64,000 nt of DNA from Polynucleobacter rarus (GTDB lineage: Bacteria > Pseudomonadota > Gammaproteobacteria > Burkholderiales > Burkholderiaceae): positions 1,847,955 to 1,911,954 of the forward strand of contig NZ_NTGB01000001.1 in the NCBI RefSeq assembly GCF_003072505.1. Reading direction: 5' to 3'. Position 1 is the stretch's first letter, and each line of letters starts with the position of its first letter. Below the pieces are notes generated by a model. The model had not been told where the DNA came from. It saw only the letters and a program-made list of their open reading frames with translations, and made no database searches. Positions 35,249-44,303 of the stretch are shown piece by piece. A program made the translations under genes and the position numbers.

Positions 35249-36340
35249 ATGACAATACGTTTTGCACAAGCAATTCCGGTGAGTATTCCCTATGAAATCG
35301 GCGGGCCTAAACCCACTTTTGCGGGTATCCCACGGAAAATGGAGATCTTATTTATCCGTATTGAAACCGATGATGGGCTAGTTGGTTGGGGTGAAGCTTT
35401 TGGACTGTCTGTTTGGCCAGCAACTAAGCAAGCTTTTGAGCATTTAATTGCACCACTCATGATTGGGAAAGATGAGACGGATATCCCAACCATCATGAAT
35501 CAATTACAAAGACAACTCCATATTTTAGGACGAACTGGCCCCGTTACCTATGCATTATCAGGTCTCGATATTGCCCTTTGGGATTTAAAAGGAAAACGTG
35601 AAAAGAAGTCTTTAAGCGAATTAATTGGTGGAATGCCACATCAATCCTTTGCTTGTTACGCCAGTTTGATGCGTTACGGCACAATTGATCTCGTCAAGAA
35701 AAATACCGAAGATGCCCTCACTAAGGGTTTTAAAGCGATTAAATTACACGAAGTGGGTGTGGACAAAGTGCATGCAGCTCGAGAAGTCATGGGGCTAGAT
35801 TTACCCTTAATGATAGATGTCAATTGTCCTTGGAGTCTGCAAGAAACGAGGGAGATAATCGATCAACTTCAACCATATCAATTGTACTGGTTAGAAGAAC
35901 CAATTTGGCCTCCTGAAGACTTTAAAAATCTAGCGAAAATAAAAAGCGAAGGCAAGATGGCGATAGCAGCTGGTGAAAATAATTTAAGCTTAAAACATTT
36001 TGAACAAATGCTGGAGTCGGATGCAGTGAACTATATCCAACCAAGTGTGACGAAAATTGGTGGCATTTCTGAAATGTTAAAAATTATCTCGCTTGGAAAA
36101 TCATTCAATATTCCAGTAATGCCACACTCTCCTTACTTTGGACCTGGCTTATTAGCAACCTTGCATCTCGCAACGCTTTTACCTGAGAAGCCCTTAATTG
36201 AATATTCATTTGCTACTCTAGAAAATAATCCTTTAGGTGCTTCAGTCTTAGTTCGAAATGGAGAAATCATGGTTCCGACTGGACCTGGGCTTGGGTATGA
36301 TCCTGATGAAACGATGATTCGAGCGATGACTATTCAATGA
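35249..36340 (+). CDS. Enolase-superfamily protein, K-x-H variant, paralogue of 34045-35136
   Basis: The 363-residue protein aligns with its divergent neighbour without gaps at the catalytic positions: K165-L-H167, Asp190, Glu216, Glu243, Ser266 and His293 have identical numbering. Both begin with related residues (IGGPKPxFAG near 18-26). The pair must come from a duplication with inversion. It probably acts on a related or stereoisomeric acid. GGAGAC lies 14 bases before the ATG. It overlaps the next gene by 4 bp, heading the operon enolase-enolase-Bug 8. Confidence 0.87.
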   Translation: MTIRFAQAIPVSIPYEIGGPKPTFAGIPRKMEILFIRIETDDGLVGWGEAFGLSVWPATKQAFEHLIAPLMIGKDETDIPTIMNQLQRQLHILGRTGPVTYALSGLDIALWDLKGKREKKSLSELIGGMPHQSFACYASLMRYGTIDLVKKNTEDALTKGFKAIKLHEVGVDKVHAAREVMGLDLPLMIDVNCPWSLQETREIIDQLQPYQLYWLEEPIWPPEDFKNLAKIKSEGKMAIAAGENNLSLKHFEQMLESDAVNYIQPSVTKIGGISEMLKIISLGKSFNIPVMPHSPYFGPGLLATLHLATLLPEKPLIEYSFATLENNPLGASVLVRNGEIMVPTGPGLGYDPDETMIRAMTIQ

Positions 36341-37509
36341 TAAATTTATCACTCCTACCTTCGAACCCACTCCAGCAAAATTCTTTTAGTATTAAATCGA
36401 TTAGCACCTATATCTTTAAAGCACCAGTTAAAAAACCGGTCGTTTCAACTTTAACAACGGTGAACACACGGGTAGCATTATTAGTAAAAGTCGAAGACAT
36501 TGACGGTATTGTTGGTTGGGGAGAAATTTATGCCACTTTACCCTCTTTTGCAGCCGATCATAAAAGAAACATCGTTCATCAAATTCTATTTCCTTTATTA
36601 AAAAAAGAAGTCTTTGAAACACCTCAAGCATGCTGGTCATATTTAGAATCGAAAACGCTAGCCATGCAAATTCAGACAGGAGAATTTGGTCCATTTTCTT
36701 CTGCGATTGCTGGCATTGATTGCGCTATTTGGGATCTCCTCGCCAGAAAAAATCATCTACCTCTTGCTGAGTTTTTAGGTGGAGAAAGACGACCTTTACC
36801 CGCTTATGCAAGCGGTCTCAATCCTGCCGACGGTCCTGAAGTGGTTGAGCAAAGTCGAGAGTTAGGCTTTACTGCCTTTAAACAAAAAATTGGTTTTGGT
36901 GAATCTGTTGATAAAAATAATCTATCCAAAATATCAAGTCATTTACAAAAAGATGAACAACTTTTTGTCGATGTAAATCAAGGTTGGACGATTACTCAAG
37001 TTCGACAGATTGCACCGATGTTGAATTCATTCCCACTACATTGGGTTGAAGAACCACTTATAGCAAATGCAAGTGTAGAAGACTGGCTAGAGTGTGCCTC
37101 CTTACTCAATGCGCCACTTGCTGGTGGTGAGAATTTACGGGGTGATGATTTTGCAAAGCAAAGTGATTGGTTAAAGGTGATTCAACCTGATGTTGGTAAA
37201 TGGGGCGGAGTAACCGGCAATTCGATGGTTGCTAAAGCAGCACTCAATCATCAGTTGCGTTATTGTCCTCACTGGCTAGGTAGCGGACTTGGCCTGATGA
37301 CCTCGGCTCATGTCTTAAGCGCCATTGGGGGAAATGGTTTATTAGAAATGGATGTGAATGAAAATCCATTAAGAGAAATTTTGGCTGAACCTTTTCCCAC
37401 ACTTCAAAACGGTCAGTTGAATCTACCAGACCAAATTGGTATCGGTGTTGTACCTAATTTAGAAAAAGCCAATCCTTGGCTAACCCACTATCAGGAGTCA
37501 ATCATATGA
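36337..37509 (+). CDS. Enolase-superfamily protein of mandelate racemase subgroup (complete K-x-K and Asp-His dyad)
   Basis: The 390-residue protein has the full mandelate racemase subgroup set: Lys182-x-Lys184, metal ligands Asp212, Glu238 and Glu265, and the dyad Asp285 (IQPDVGKWGG) and His312. It can therefore abstract protons from both faces, as racemases do, or act as an acid-sugar dehydratase. It starts within the stop of the K-x-H paralogue and is followed by a Bug gene overlapping by 4 bp, so three genes are translationally coupled. The first 20 residues are longer than usual and may contain a later start. Confidence 0.87.
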   Translation: MINLSLLPSNPLQQNSFSIKSISTYIFKAPVKKPVVSTLTTVNTRVALLVKVEDIDGIVGWGEIYATLPSFAADHKRNIVHQILFPLLKKEVFETPQACWSYLESKTLAMQIQTGEFGPFSSAIAGIDCAIWDLLARKNHLPLAEFLGGERRPLPAYASGLNPADGPEVVEQSRELGFTAFKQKIGFGESVDKNNLSKISSHLQKDEQLFVDVNQGWTITQVRQIAPMLNSFPLHWVEEPLIANASVEDWLECASLLNAPLAGGENLRGDDFAKQSDWLKVIQPDVGKWGGVTGNSMVAKAALNHQLRYCPHWLGSGLGLMTSAHVLSAIGGNGLLEMDVNENPLREILAEPFPTLQNGQLNLPDQIGIGVVPNLEKANPWLTHYQESII

Positions 37510-38486
37510 AATTTCAAGTAGTCAAACAACTATTTATCCTGTGCAATATGATGTTTTTAATGTGTCTCTCGACACTTGCGCAATCTCAAACATTCCCGAA
37601 TAAACCTGTAAAACTTGTAGTGGGATTTCCTCCTGGTGGCATGGCGGACATTGTTGCTAGAGAATTAGGGGAACGCCTTAGTATAGTTTGGAAACAATCT
37701 GTAATCATCGAAAATAAACCCGGTGCCTCAGGAACAATTGCAGCAGATGCTGTTGCTAAAGCGAATCCCGATGGCTACTCCTTACTAGTGATCTTAACTA
37801 ACCACGTGGTAGTAGCTAGTATTCGACAAAAACTCCCCTATGATTCCTTTAAAGATTTTGCTCCCGTTAGTCTCGTTGGAGACTCCCCACTTGTCTTAAT
37901 GGCAAATCCGAAGTTACCAGCTAATAATCTAGCGCAGTTGGTCAGTCTAGCCAAATCCAAGCCAGGAATAGTAACTTATTCAACACCAGGTGATGGCTCA
38001 ATCCACCATCTTTCGCAAGAGTTAATGGACTCAACTTTAGGGATTAAGATGGTCCACGTTCCGTACATAGGTGGTGCACCAGCAATGTTAGATACAATGA
38101 CAGGCGTTGTTGACCTTAATATCGGCAGCCCTTCTCAGGCAATTCAACAAATCAAAGCAGGTAAATTGAAAGCCATATCTTATTCAGGTTTAAAACGTTC
38201 ACCACTTTTACCAGAAGTACCAACGGTCGCTGAGACTTTAATTCCAGGATTTCAGGCAGCGCTTTGGGCGGGCGTTTTAGCACCAGCGAAAACTCCGAGA
38301 GATCTTATTAATAAAATCCAAAGTGATATTAAAGTGGCTATGAGTGGTCCTGAGATTAAAGACAAAATGGATAAGCTTGGGATTGAAATTATTTCCAGCT
38401 CGCCTGAAGAGTTTGATCAGTACTTAAAATCAGAATTTAACAAGTGGAGCAATGTAGCTCGTCAGGCAAATATTAAATCTGAGTAA
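37506..38486 (+). CDS. Bug/TctC-type periplasmic substrate-binding protein (Bug 8)
   Basis: The ATG at 37506 overlaps the upstream stop (ATGA) and has CAGGAG before it, so it is preferred over an in-frame ATG at 37476. The product (326 residues) has a signal peptide ending at LAQSQT, FPNKPVKLVVGFPPGG, a MADIVAR loop, NPDGYSLLV and HVPYIGGAPA. It probably supplies the substrate of the two upstream enolase-superfamily enzymes. A strong hairpin follows at 38533-38559. Confidence 0.92.
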   Translation: MKFQVVKQLFILCNMMFLMCLSTLAQSQTFPNKPVKLVVGFPPGGMADIVARELGERLSIVWKQSVIIENKPGASGTIAADAVAKANPDGYSLLVILTNHVVVASIRQKLPYDSFKDFAPVSLVGDSPLVLMANPKLPANNLAQLVSLAKSKPGIVTYSTPGDGSIHHLSQELMDSTLGIKMVHVPYIGGAPAMLDTMTGVVDLNIGSPSQAIQQIKAGKLKAISYSGLKRSPLLPEVPTVAETLIPGFQAALWAGVLAPAKTPRDLINKIQSDIKVAMSGPEIKDKMDKLGIEIISSSPEEFDQYLKSEFNKWSNVARQANIKSE

Positions 38487-38532
38487 ATCGATCACCTGAA
38501 GTATTTTCTACGGAAGCACCTTAACCTAAGCA

Positions 38533-38559
38533 ACTCTATCCTAGATGAAAGGATAGAGT
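38533..38559. terminator. Hairpin terminator between convergent genes
   Basis: A perfect 10-bp stem (ACTCTATCCT with AGGATAGAGT) and a 7-base loop lie between Bug 8 and the convergent MmgE/PrpD gene. The T run is weak (CTTCATT), so efficiency is uncertain. Confidence 0.65.
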
Positions 38560-38574
38560 CTTCATTAGCTATTT

Positions 38575-40035
38575 CTAGCGAACGGATAATTTTGGAAATT
38601 TACCAACATCAGCAAAGGTATTAATTTTCCAACTAGCATCTAACAAACGATTCGCATTTTTAATTGGCAGAATTTCATCGACTAAATCATGGAACTTCTC
38701 ATTTAATTGTGCATTCGTCATTGGCTTTTCAACACTGCCAACAGCGTTTTCTACAAACTGATTTAAAACTTTTCCATCATTAAGAGTAATTGTCAAATCG
38801 CCTGATTTTTTAGGAATGTTAGGATCTACTTCCACTTCAATTTTATTTCTTAGTGCAATGGTTTTAGGATCCAAGACAATCGCATCCGAATATTCTTTTT
38901 CTCCGGCCTTACCATTTAAGATTGCCACTGCTACGGAGTGGTAAACACTAAACTTACCCTCCAAACCAGTTTGAGGTTGTTTCTTGCCGGTTAATTCGAG
39001 CACCATAGGATTCCCCTTTAGCTGGATGCTCTTAATTTGATCTGCTTGCAATTGGTATTTGTTACGTAATTGAATCGCTGCATCAATCGCAGGGTGAATC
39101 ACAATCCCACAAGCAAAAGGTTTATAAGTATCTAGTGCCGTCTCAAAACGGACTCCTAAATCATCTAGCATCTCATGATAATCACGGTTGACGCTGAGTG
39201 AATTCGCCCAACCAATCCGTGATTCAATCGTTTGATTTGAACTCGTGAAGTTGTTCTTTGCTAGCAATGCTGAAAACAAACCACTGGATGCCGAACGGCC
39301 TGGATTAAAACTTTTGTTCATCGAGCCAAAAGATTCTCTAAAACCAACTGGCTGAGAAGCTGCTAAACCAATCGCCCAAATCATTTGCTGTTCAGTCAAA
39401 CCCATTAATCTGCCAACGGCAAGTGCTGCACCGATAGTTGGAGTTGTACCAGAAACATGCCAACCAATTCCGGCGTGACCAGGATGAAGAGCGTTCGAGA
39501 GTCGAATCGACATTTCGATTCCTAAGTAGAACGAAGTTAAGAATTCTTTGCCAGAAACAGGACGATATTCAGCATAAGCCAATAATGCACTAGCAATCGG
39601 TCCAGCAGCATGGACATTAGTAACTAAGTGGGTATCATCAAAGTCAAACACATGACTTGAAACACCATTAATAAAAGCGGCATTGAGAATATCAAAGCGC
39701 TCTTTTCTGCCTAGTATAGTTGCCTGATTAGACTTAGAAACAGGTGCTAAACTTTTAATGGAAATATCAACTGCTTCGTGCCGACAACTTCCTGTTGTCA
39801 CACCTGAAAAGTTCACAAAGGCCCTTAGACATTCATCAACGATCTTAGTTGGCAGATCCTCATACTTTACATTTAAAGCATATTGAGCCATTCTTCTTGT
39901 AGCATTTTGGCCTGGATTCGCATCTGTCTTAACAGCTTGCGCTAAAGAGTCTAAGGGAGCTACTAAGGATGCCCCTAACATTGTTGAAGAAACTTTTAAG
40001 AAATTTCTTTTGTTATTACTCATTAATTGATTCAT
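38575..40035 (-). CDS. MmgE/PrpD family protein with Tat-like signal
   Basis: The 486-residue protein begins with NNKRNFLKVSSTMLGAS and LAPLDSLAQ-like residues, which look like a twin-arginine signal (Lys-Arg variant) with a cleavage site near residue 33, before a normal MmgE/PrpD body (VSSHVFDFDDTHLVTNVH, GRSASSGLFSAL). Most family members are cytoplasmic, so export would be unusual. TAGGAGAC precedes the ATG. It is 24 bp behind the ketopantoate-reductase-like gene on the same strand. Its substrate is unknown. Confidence 0.87.
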   Translation of the reverse strand: MNQLMSNNKRNFLKVSSTMLGASLVAPLDSLAQAVKTDANPGQNATRRMAQYALNVKYEDLPTKIVDECLRAFVNFSGVTTGSCRHEAVDISIKSLAPVSKSNQATILGRKERFDILNAAFINGVSSHVFDFDDTHLVTNVHAAGPIASALLAYAEYRPVSGKEFLTSFYLGIEMSIRLSNALHPGHAGIGWHVSGTTPTIGAALAVGRLMGLTEQQMIWAIGLAASQPVGFRESFGSMNKSFNPGRSASSGLFSALLAKNNFTSSNQTIESRIGWANSLSVNRDYHEMLDDLGVRFETALDTYKPFACGIVIHPAIDAAIQLRNKYQLQADQIKSIQLKGNPMVLELTGKKQPQTGLEGKFSVYHSVAVAILNGKAGEKEYSDAIVLDPKTIALRNKIEVEVDPNIPKKSGDLTITLNDGKVLNQFVENAVGSVEKPMTNAQLNEKFHDLVDEILPIKNANRLLDASWKINTFADVGKFPKLSVR

Positions 40036-40059
40036 AGTGTCTCCTAAATAATTATTACT

Positions 40060-41082
40060 TTAATTTAATAGTGATTGAATTCTTTGTAAATTTTTTTCTT
40101 CAGCAGGATAAATACCTTCATCTATCATTTGATTCATTTTCGTGACGGCCGTATTCATTGGCGTTGGAACATTGCATTCCAGACCTTTTTTCACAACGTA
40201 ACCATTAAGATAATCAACCTCTGTACGTCGTCCTTTTGCATGGTCTTGTACAACAGCATTTCTTGAATGAGGTCCAATATGTTTGACGAGGGTCTTGAAT
40301 AATAATTCCACTGCATCACGGGGTGATCCATCAAAATCACTTTGCTCTAAACCAAACACTGGCTCAATCGTGAATCCCATTTGTTTGGCCACCAAAAAGG
40401 TTTCCATGCCTGCGGCTAAAGCAATTTCAAAAAATCCATCCAACAGGACCGCTTCTGAAGATTTCATACCTAGCATCCCAATGGGTCCTTGGGTCATGGA
40501 ATTGGCAATCAACTTAGACCATTTAGAGCCTAAAATATTACTAGAGACTTCAGGTGTGCCAACATGTGTAAAGATTGCTTTGAGCATTTCTAATCGAGGT
40601 GTAAGTTGACCATCCAGTTCACCGAGGCCAATCCAAGTTCCTTGACGGTTGGTATTTCGCTGGACCTTACCCGGTTCAGTAATGGCGGCTGATAGCTCAA
40701 TGACGCATGGCACATCACGCTCTTTCCCAATGATCGGGGCAACCCATTCATCATTGAAACTATTTTGCACACAGACTAACATTCCATCTGATTTTAAATA
40801 GGGTTTAATAAATTGCGTTAACCACATACTATCGTAAGACTTAGCACACAATAAGACGATATCTAACTGAGGATTTAAGGTATAAATTTCATTTAAATGA
40901 TAAGCCTTTACCGCTTGCTGATGCTCACTTCCAGGCATACGAACAAAGAGTCCATGTTGCTTCATTGCATCCACATGTTCTGGCCACTGATCAATGAGAA
41001 TGACGTCATATCCAGCTTCCACCAAGTCCAGTCCGATGCTGGCGCCAATTGCCCCTGTGCCTAAAATAGCAATTTTTTGCAT
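40060..41082 (-). CDS. Ketopantoate reductase family protein (PanE/ApbA-like)
   Basis: The 340-residue protein has the N-terminal dinucleotide site ILGTGAIGASIG (6-16) and the C-terminal helical domain of the 2-dehydropantoate 2-reductase family (LIANSMTQGPIG, then HAKGRRTEVDYLNGYVV, the conserved substrate-side segment). It would reduce a 2-oxo acid or oxidise a 2-hydroxy acid with NADP. It is longer than PanE (about 300) and sits in a catabolic operon with MmgE/PrpD, so a role in pantothenate synthesis is unlikely. GGAGAC lies 7 bases before the ATG. Confidence 0.87.
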   Translation of the reverse strand: MQKIAILGTGAIGASIGLDLVEAGYDVILIDQWPEHVDAMKQHGLFVRMPGSEHQQAVKAYHLNEIYTLNPQLDIVLLCAKSYDSMWLTQFIKPYLKSDGMLVCVQNSFNDEWVAPIIGKERDVPCVIELSAAITEPGKVQRNTNRQGTWIGLGELDGQLTPRLEMLKAIFTHVGTPEVSSNILGSKWSKLIANSMTQGPIGMLGMKSSEAVLLDGFFEIALAAGMETFLVAKQMGFTIEPVFGLEQSDFDGSPRDAVELLFKTLVKHIGPHSRNAVVQDHAKGRRTEVDYLNGYVVKKGLECNVPTPMNTAVTKMNQMIDEGIYPAEEKNLQRIQSLLN

Positions 41083-41120
41083 TGCAATGTCTCCACTAAT
41101 TTTTTTGTTTAGAATGTATT

Positions 41121-41135
41121 AGTAGTATAACTACT
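41121..41135. promoter_or_regulatory. Palindromic operator candidate (GntR-type TNGTNNNACNA)
   Basis: AGTAGT-ATA-ACTACT is a perfect inverted repeat in the 79-bp gap between two divergent genes, and its core TAGTATAACTA fits the GntR/FadR-type operator pattern exactly. It would control both the reductase/MmgE operon and Bug 9. Confidence 0.5.
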
Positions 41136-41161
41136 TAAATATAACTATTAAGAGACCTATT

Positions 41162-42151
41162 TTGCAAAATTTCAAACGACTCAATCGGAGTCTATTTTAT
41201 TGTTTCGCACTTCTTTTGAACCTAGTGTTTGTTTCAAACATCTTAGCGGAAGAAGTTCAGTGGCCTACACGTACTGTAAAAATTATTGGGCCCGCTGCTG
41301 GCTCAGGGACTGATTTAACCGTCAGAATCCTAGCAAAGTATCTAACCAAAATTTGGCAGCAACCTGTCATTATTGAAAATAAGCCAGGCGCTGGGGGCTC
41401 CATTGGTACTGCCTTTGTAGCTAAATCCGAGCCGGATGGATATACGCTACTGACGCAATCAGCCTCCTATGCGGCGAATCCATCGATTTATAAGAAATTA
41501 CCCTATGAGCCAAGTAAGAACTTTATCGATATCGATATTTTGGGAATGACTCCTTATGCCCTAGTCGTCAATGCAGAACAGCCGATTAAATCAGTTAAAG
41601 ACCTCGAGACGATGGCTAAAATCAAGCAATCGAGTATGGCATTTGCCTCTGCAGGAATTGGAAGCTCAACGCATCTTGCAGCTGAGTACCTCAATCAAAC
41701 CCTTGGGATCAAACTCTTACATATCCCCTATAAAGGATCACCAGACGCAATTGCTGATGTGATGGCTGGCCGGTCAACTTTTTATATGGCTCCTCTTGAT
41801 GCTGCCATGGGAATGATTAAATCGGGTCGCCTTAGGGTCATTGGTTTGACGAGTAAAAATCGTTTGGAAATCATGCCAGATATACCAACTATTGCGGAAC
41901 AGGGATATAGTCAGTTTGAGATCAGTCTTTGGGCTGGATTATGGGCACCAACAGGTACACCCTCCGCTATTATTGAAAAAATTAATCGAGATATTGGTGC
42001 CGCGATGCTTGACCCTGAAGTAAAAGATGCTTTCCAGAAGGCCGGAATTCAATCTCGTCATATGAGCTTGGAACAAGTAAAGCAATTTGTCAAAGCAGAT
42101 ATTGTTAAATATCAAAAAATTGCTACTGCTGCGGGCATTGAACCACAGTAA
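41162..42151 (+). CDS. Bug/TctC-type periplasmic substrate-binding protein (Bug 9)
   Basis: The only start before the signal peptide is a TTG at 41162. The 329-residue protein has a signal peptide ending at NILAEE and WPTRTVKIIGPAAGS, GTDLTVR, EPDGYTLLTQ and HIPYKGSPDA. Its GPxAGSGTD loop and YLNQT segment are shared with Bug 13, so these two are close paralogues and may bind similar ligands. It is divergent from the reductase/MmgE operon. A strong terminator follows. Confidence 0.91.
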   Translation: MQNFKRLNRSLFYCFALLLNLVFVSNILAEEVQWPTRTVKIIGPAAGSGTDLTVRILAKYLTKIWQQPVIIENKPGAGGSIGTAFVAKSEPDGYTLLTQSASYAANPSIYKKLPYEPSKNFIDIDILGMTPYALVVNAEQPIKSVKDLETMAKIKQSSMAFASAGIGSSTHLAAEYLNQTLGIKLLHIPYKGSPDAIADVMAGRSTFYMAPLDAAMGMIKSGRLRVIGLTSKNRLEIMPDIPTIAEQGYSQFEISLWAGLWAPTGTPSAIIEKINRDIGAAMLDPEVKDAFQKAGIQSRHMSLEQVKQFVKADIVKYQKIATAAGIEPQ

Positions 42152-42185
42152 AACCTAATAAAAAAGAGTATTTATCAAAAATCAT

Positions 42186-42219
42186 AAAGAGTAATTGCAA
42201 ATCGATGCAATTACTCTTT
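42186..42219. terminator. Strong rho-independent terminator between convergent genes
   Basis: A perfect 14-bp stem (42186-42199 with 42206-42219, AAAGAGTAATTGCA on the left arm) and a 6-base loop are followed by a T-rich tail on the + strand. It separates Bug 9 from the convergent cytochrome c gene. Confidence 0.85.
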
Positions 42220-42220
42220 T

Positions 42221-42535
42221 TTATAAACTAGCAGGCACAGATTGTAAGTAAGACCATAAGGCTTCTAATTGGTCTTTACTAAGAACATCCTCCCATGGGG
42301 GCATCGCATTTTTTCCGTAAGTGACTGAATCAATAAATCGAATCTTACTATCCCTTGGGAACTTACCTAAATCAAAGCCCCATTGTGGATTTTTCATTTC
42401 AGCACCATGACAGGATGAACAATATTGTTGATAAATCTTTTCTCCCAATGCTATCGAGTTTGTATCATCGGCAAGGGCGTTAAGAACAAAGAAAAAACCA
42501 AACAATATCAAACTAAATTGTTTTTTAATTTTCAT
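42221..42535 (-). CDS. Small class I cytochrome c
   Basis: The ATG at 42535 gives 104 residues with a signal peptide (KKQFSLILFGFFFVLNALA) and one haem site CSSCH (Cys39, Cys42, His43). KNAMPPW supplies the probable Met ligand. It directly follows the PQQ dehydrogenase and is the obvious electron acceptor of that enzyme in the periplasm. A TTG at 42550 is an alternative start. Confidence 0.88.
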   Translation of the reverse strand: MKIKKQFSLILFGFFFVLNALADDTNSIALGEKIYQQYCSSCHGAEMKNPQWGFDLGKFPRDSKIRFIDSVTYGKNAMPPWEDVLSKDQLEALWSYLQSVPASL

Positions 42536-42553
42536 TTTATTATTAATCAATCT

Positions 42554-44221
42554 TCAATCTTTTAAAGGTAAGGCAAATACAGTAACAGAACCACCCGTTG
42601 GAACTTTATCACCAGCAAAACGTTTTGGGTTAGCGCCACCAATTCCTGAAAGAACTGCTACATACTGACGACCTTTATAAGAATATGTGATAGGCGGCGC
42701 ATTAATTCCTGAGCCAGTTTTAAATTGCCATAATTGCTTACCAGAATCTTGATCCAACGCAATAAATTCGCCGGTTAACTTGCCAGTAAACAACAAGTCA
42801 CCCTCAGTCGCCAAGACTCCAGCTGAGTTATACATGTCTGTAATCGGCGCACTCCAGACTACTTTGCCACTTACAGGCTCAATAGCTTTAAAAAATCCAA
42901 GTGGTTCGCCTGCAGGGGTTTTGAAACTAGATTGAATCCCTGTATAGTCCGACCCTAGATTAAATTGAGGTTTCACATACTTCATATACCTGGCTTGATT
43001 CCAAGAGTTTATATACATCAAATTTTTCTTAGGATTAAAGGCGTTTAAAACAGCATTCGTCCCCCGCGATGGAAAAATTTCAACAGTTTCACCATTCATT
43101 GCCCGACTTAATACATCTGTTAAAACGGGACGGCCAGTTTTTAAATCGATTTCACTCGCCCAATTTACTTTGACATAGGGCCTAGCTGATATAAGTTTGC
43201 CATTGGTACGATCAAGTACGTATAAGAAGCCATTCTTATGCACATTAAATAAGACCTTTCGATCTTCACCATTTATTTTGACATCCGCTAAAACACTTTC
43301 GGCAGTAGAGTCATAATCGTAACTATCGTTGGGCACGTATTGATAAAACCAAACTATTTCGCCAGTTTTAGGACGAATCGCTAAGATACTAGATGTGTAT
43401 AAACTATCTGCACCATCTCGAAAATCTGGATTATAAGGTTCTGCATTACCTGTCCCAATATAAATCAAATCGAGTTGTGGATCATAGTTCGCAGACTGCC
43501 AAGTAGAACCTCCGCCATATTTCCATGCGTCAGGTTTATTTTTTGTTGGCCAAGTCTCTGAACCTGGTTCGCCAGGAGCTGGAATCGTATAAGTTCGCCA
43601 AAGTTGTTTACCAGTCTCTGGATCAAAGCCACCAATAAAACCACGCGATGTCGTATCACTCCCTCCCATCCCACTAATCAATACTCCATTAGCAATCATG
43701 GGGGCAATAACTCCTTTAGTTCCATCCTGCCAGTCAGCAAACTTTGTATTCCAAATTTCCTTACCAGTTTTCATGTCTAATGCCATCAAATGATCATCGA
43801 CCGATTGACGGAACAGCTTACCGTTATAGATAGTTGCAGATCCGCGCATAATGGCGCCACCGCCTGCCACGCGAAGTGCAGCGCGTTCATATTGAACGGG
43901 AGTTCGCCAAATTTGACGCCCTGTTTCTAAATCAAAAGCAAAGGTCCAGTTACCATTAACCACATACATCACACCTTCAAATACGGTTGGTTGAGCATGC
44001 TCTCCCATCTCATTACTGACACTTGAGGTCCAAACCGGCTGCAGTTGTTTTACGTTTTGTCTGTTAATTTGCTTTAACGAACTAAACATTTTTAGATCGT
44101 ATCCTAGTCCAAAATTCACCACATTTTCTGGGTTTTTAGAACCTGTCAGTAAATCTTGATTAGTTTGTGCTCCTGCTAAAAAACTAAGTCCCAACAGGCT
44201 TACTAAAAGAACTTTTTTCAT
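42554..44221 (-). CDS. PQQ-dependent alcohol-type dehydrogenase
   Basis: The 555-residue protein has a signal peptide ending at LAGAQT and the eight-bladed propeller repeats with Trp-docking motifs (DLETGRQIWR, DMKTGKEIWN, DPETGKQLWR, RPKTGEIVWF, DQDSGKQLWQ). GTGNAEPYNPDFRDGADSLYT supplies the catalytic Asp region. It oxidises an alcohol or hydroxyacid in the periplasm with PQQ and Ca or a lanthanide. The vicinal Cys pair of methanol dehydrogenase is not evident, and an Asp (GGSDTT) stands where a metal-binding Glu is common. No PQQ synthesis genes are in the window. TAGGAGAC precedes the ATG. Confidence 0.9.
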   Translation of the reverse strand: MKKVLLVSLLGLSFLAGAQTNQDLLTGSKNPENVVNFGLGYDLKMFSSLKQINRQNVKQLQPVWTSSVSNEMGEHAQPTVFEGVMYVVNGNWTFAFDLETGRQIWRTPVQYERAALRVAGGGAIMRGSATIYNGKLFRQSVDDHLMALDMKTGKEIWNTKFADWQDGTKGVIAPMIANGVLISGMGGSDTTSRGFIGGFDPETGKQLWRTYTIPAPGEPGSETWPTKNKPDAWKYGGGSTWQSANYDPQLDLIYIGTGNAEPYNPDFRDGADSLYTSSILAIRPKTGEIVWFYQYVPNDSYDYDSTAESVLADVKINGEDRKVLFNVHKNGFLYVLDRTNGKLISARPYVKVNWASEIDLKTGRPVLTDVLSRAMNGETVEIFPSRGTNAVLNAFNPKKNLMYINSWNQARYMKYVKPQFNLGSDYTGIQSSFKTPAGEPLGFFKAIEPVSGKVVWSAPITDMYNSAGVLATEGDLLFTGKLTGEFIALDQDSGKQLWQFKTGSGINAPPITYSYKGRQYVAVLSGIGGANPKRFAGDKVPTGGSVTVFALPLKD

Positions 44222-44303
44222 GAATCTGTCTCCTATTTTTTACTACTGTGTGAAAATCTAGCTAGCTTTCGCTATTCCTTTTCGTGCATTTACTATCAAT
44301 TCA

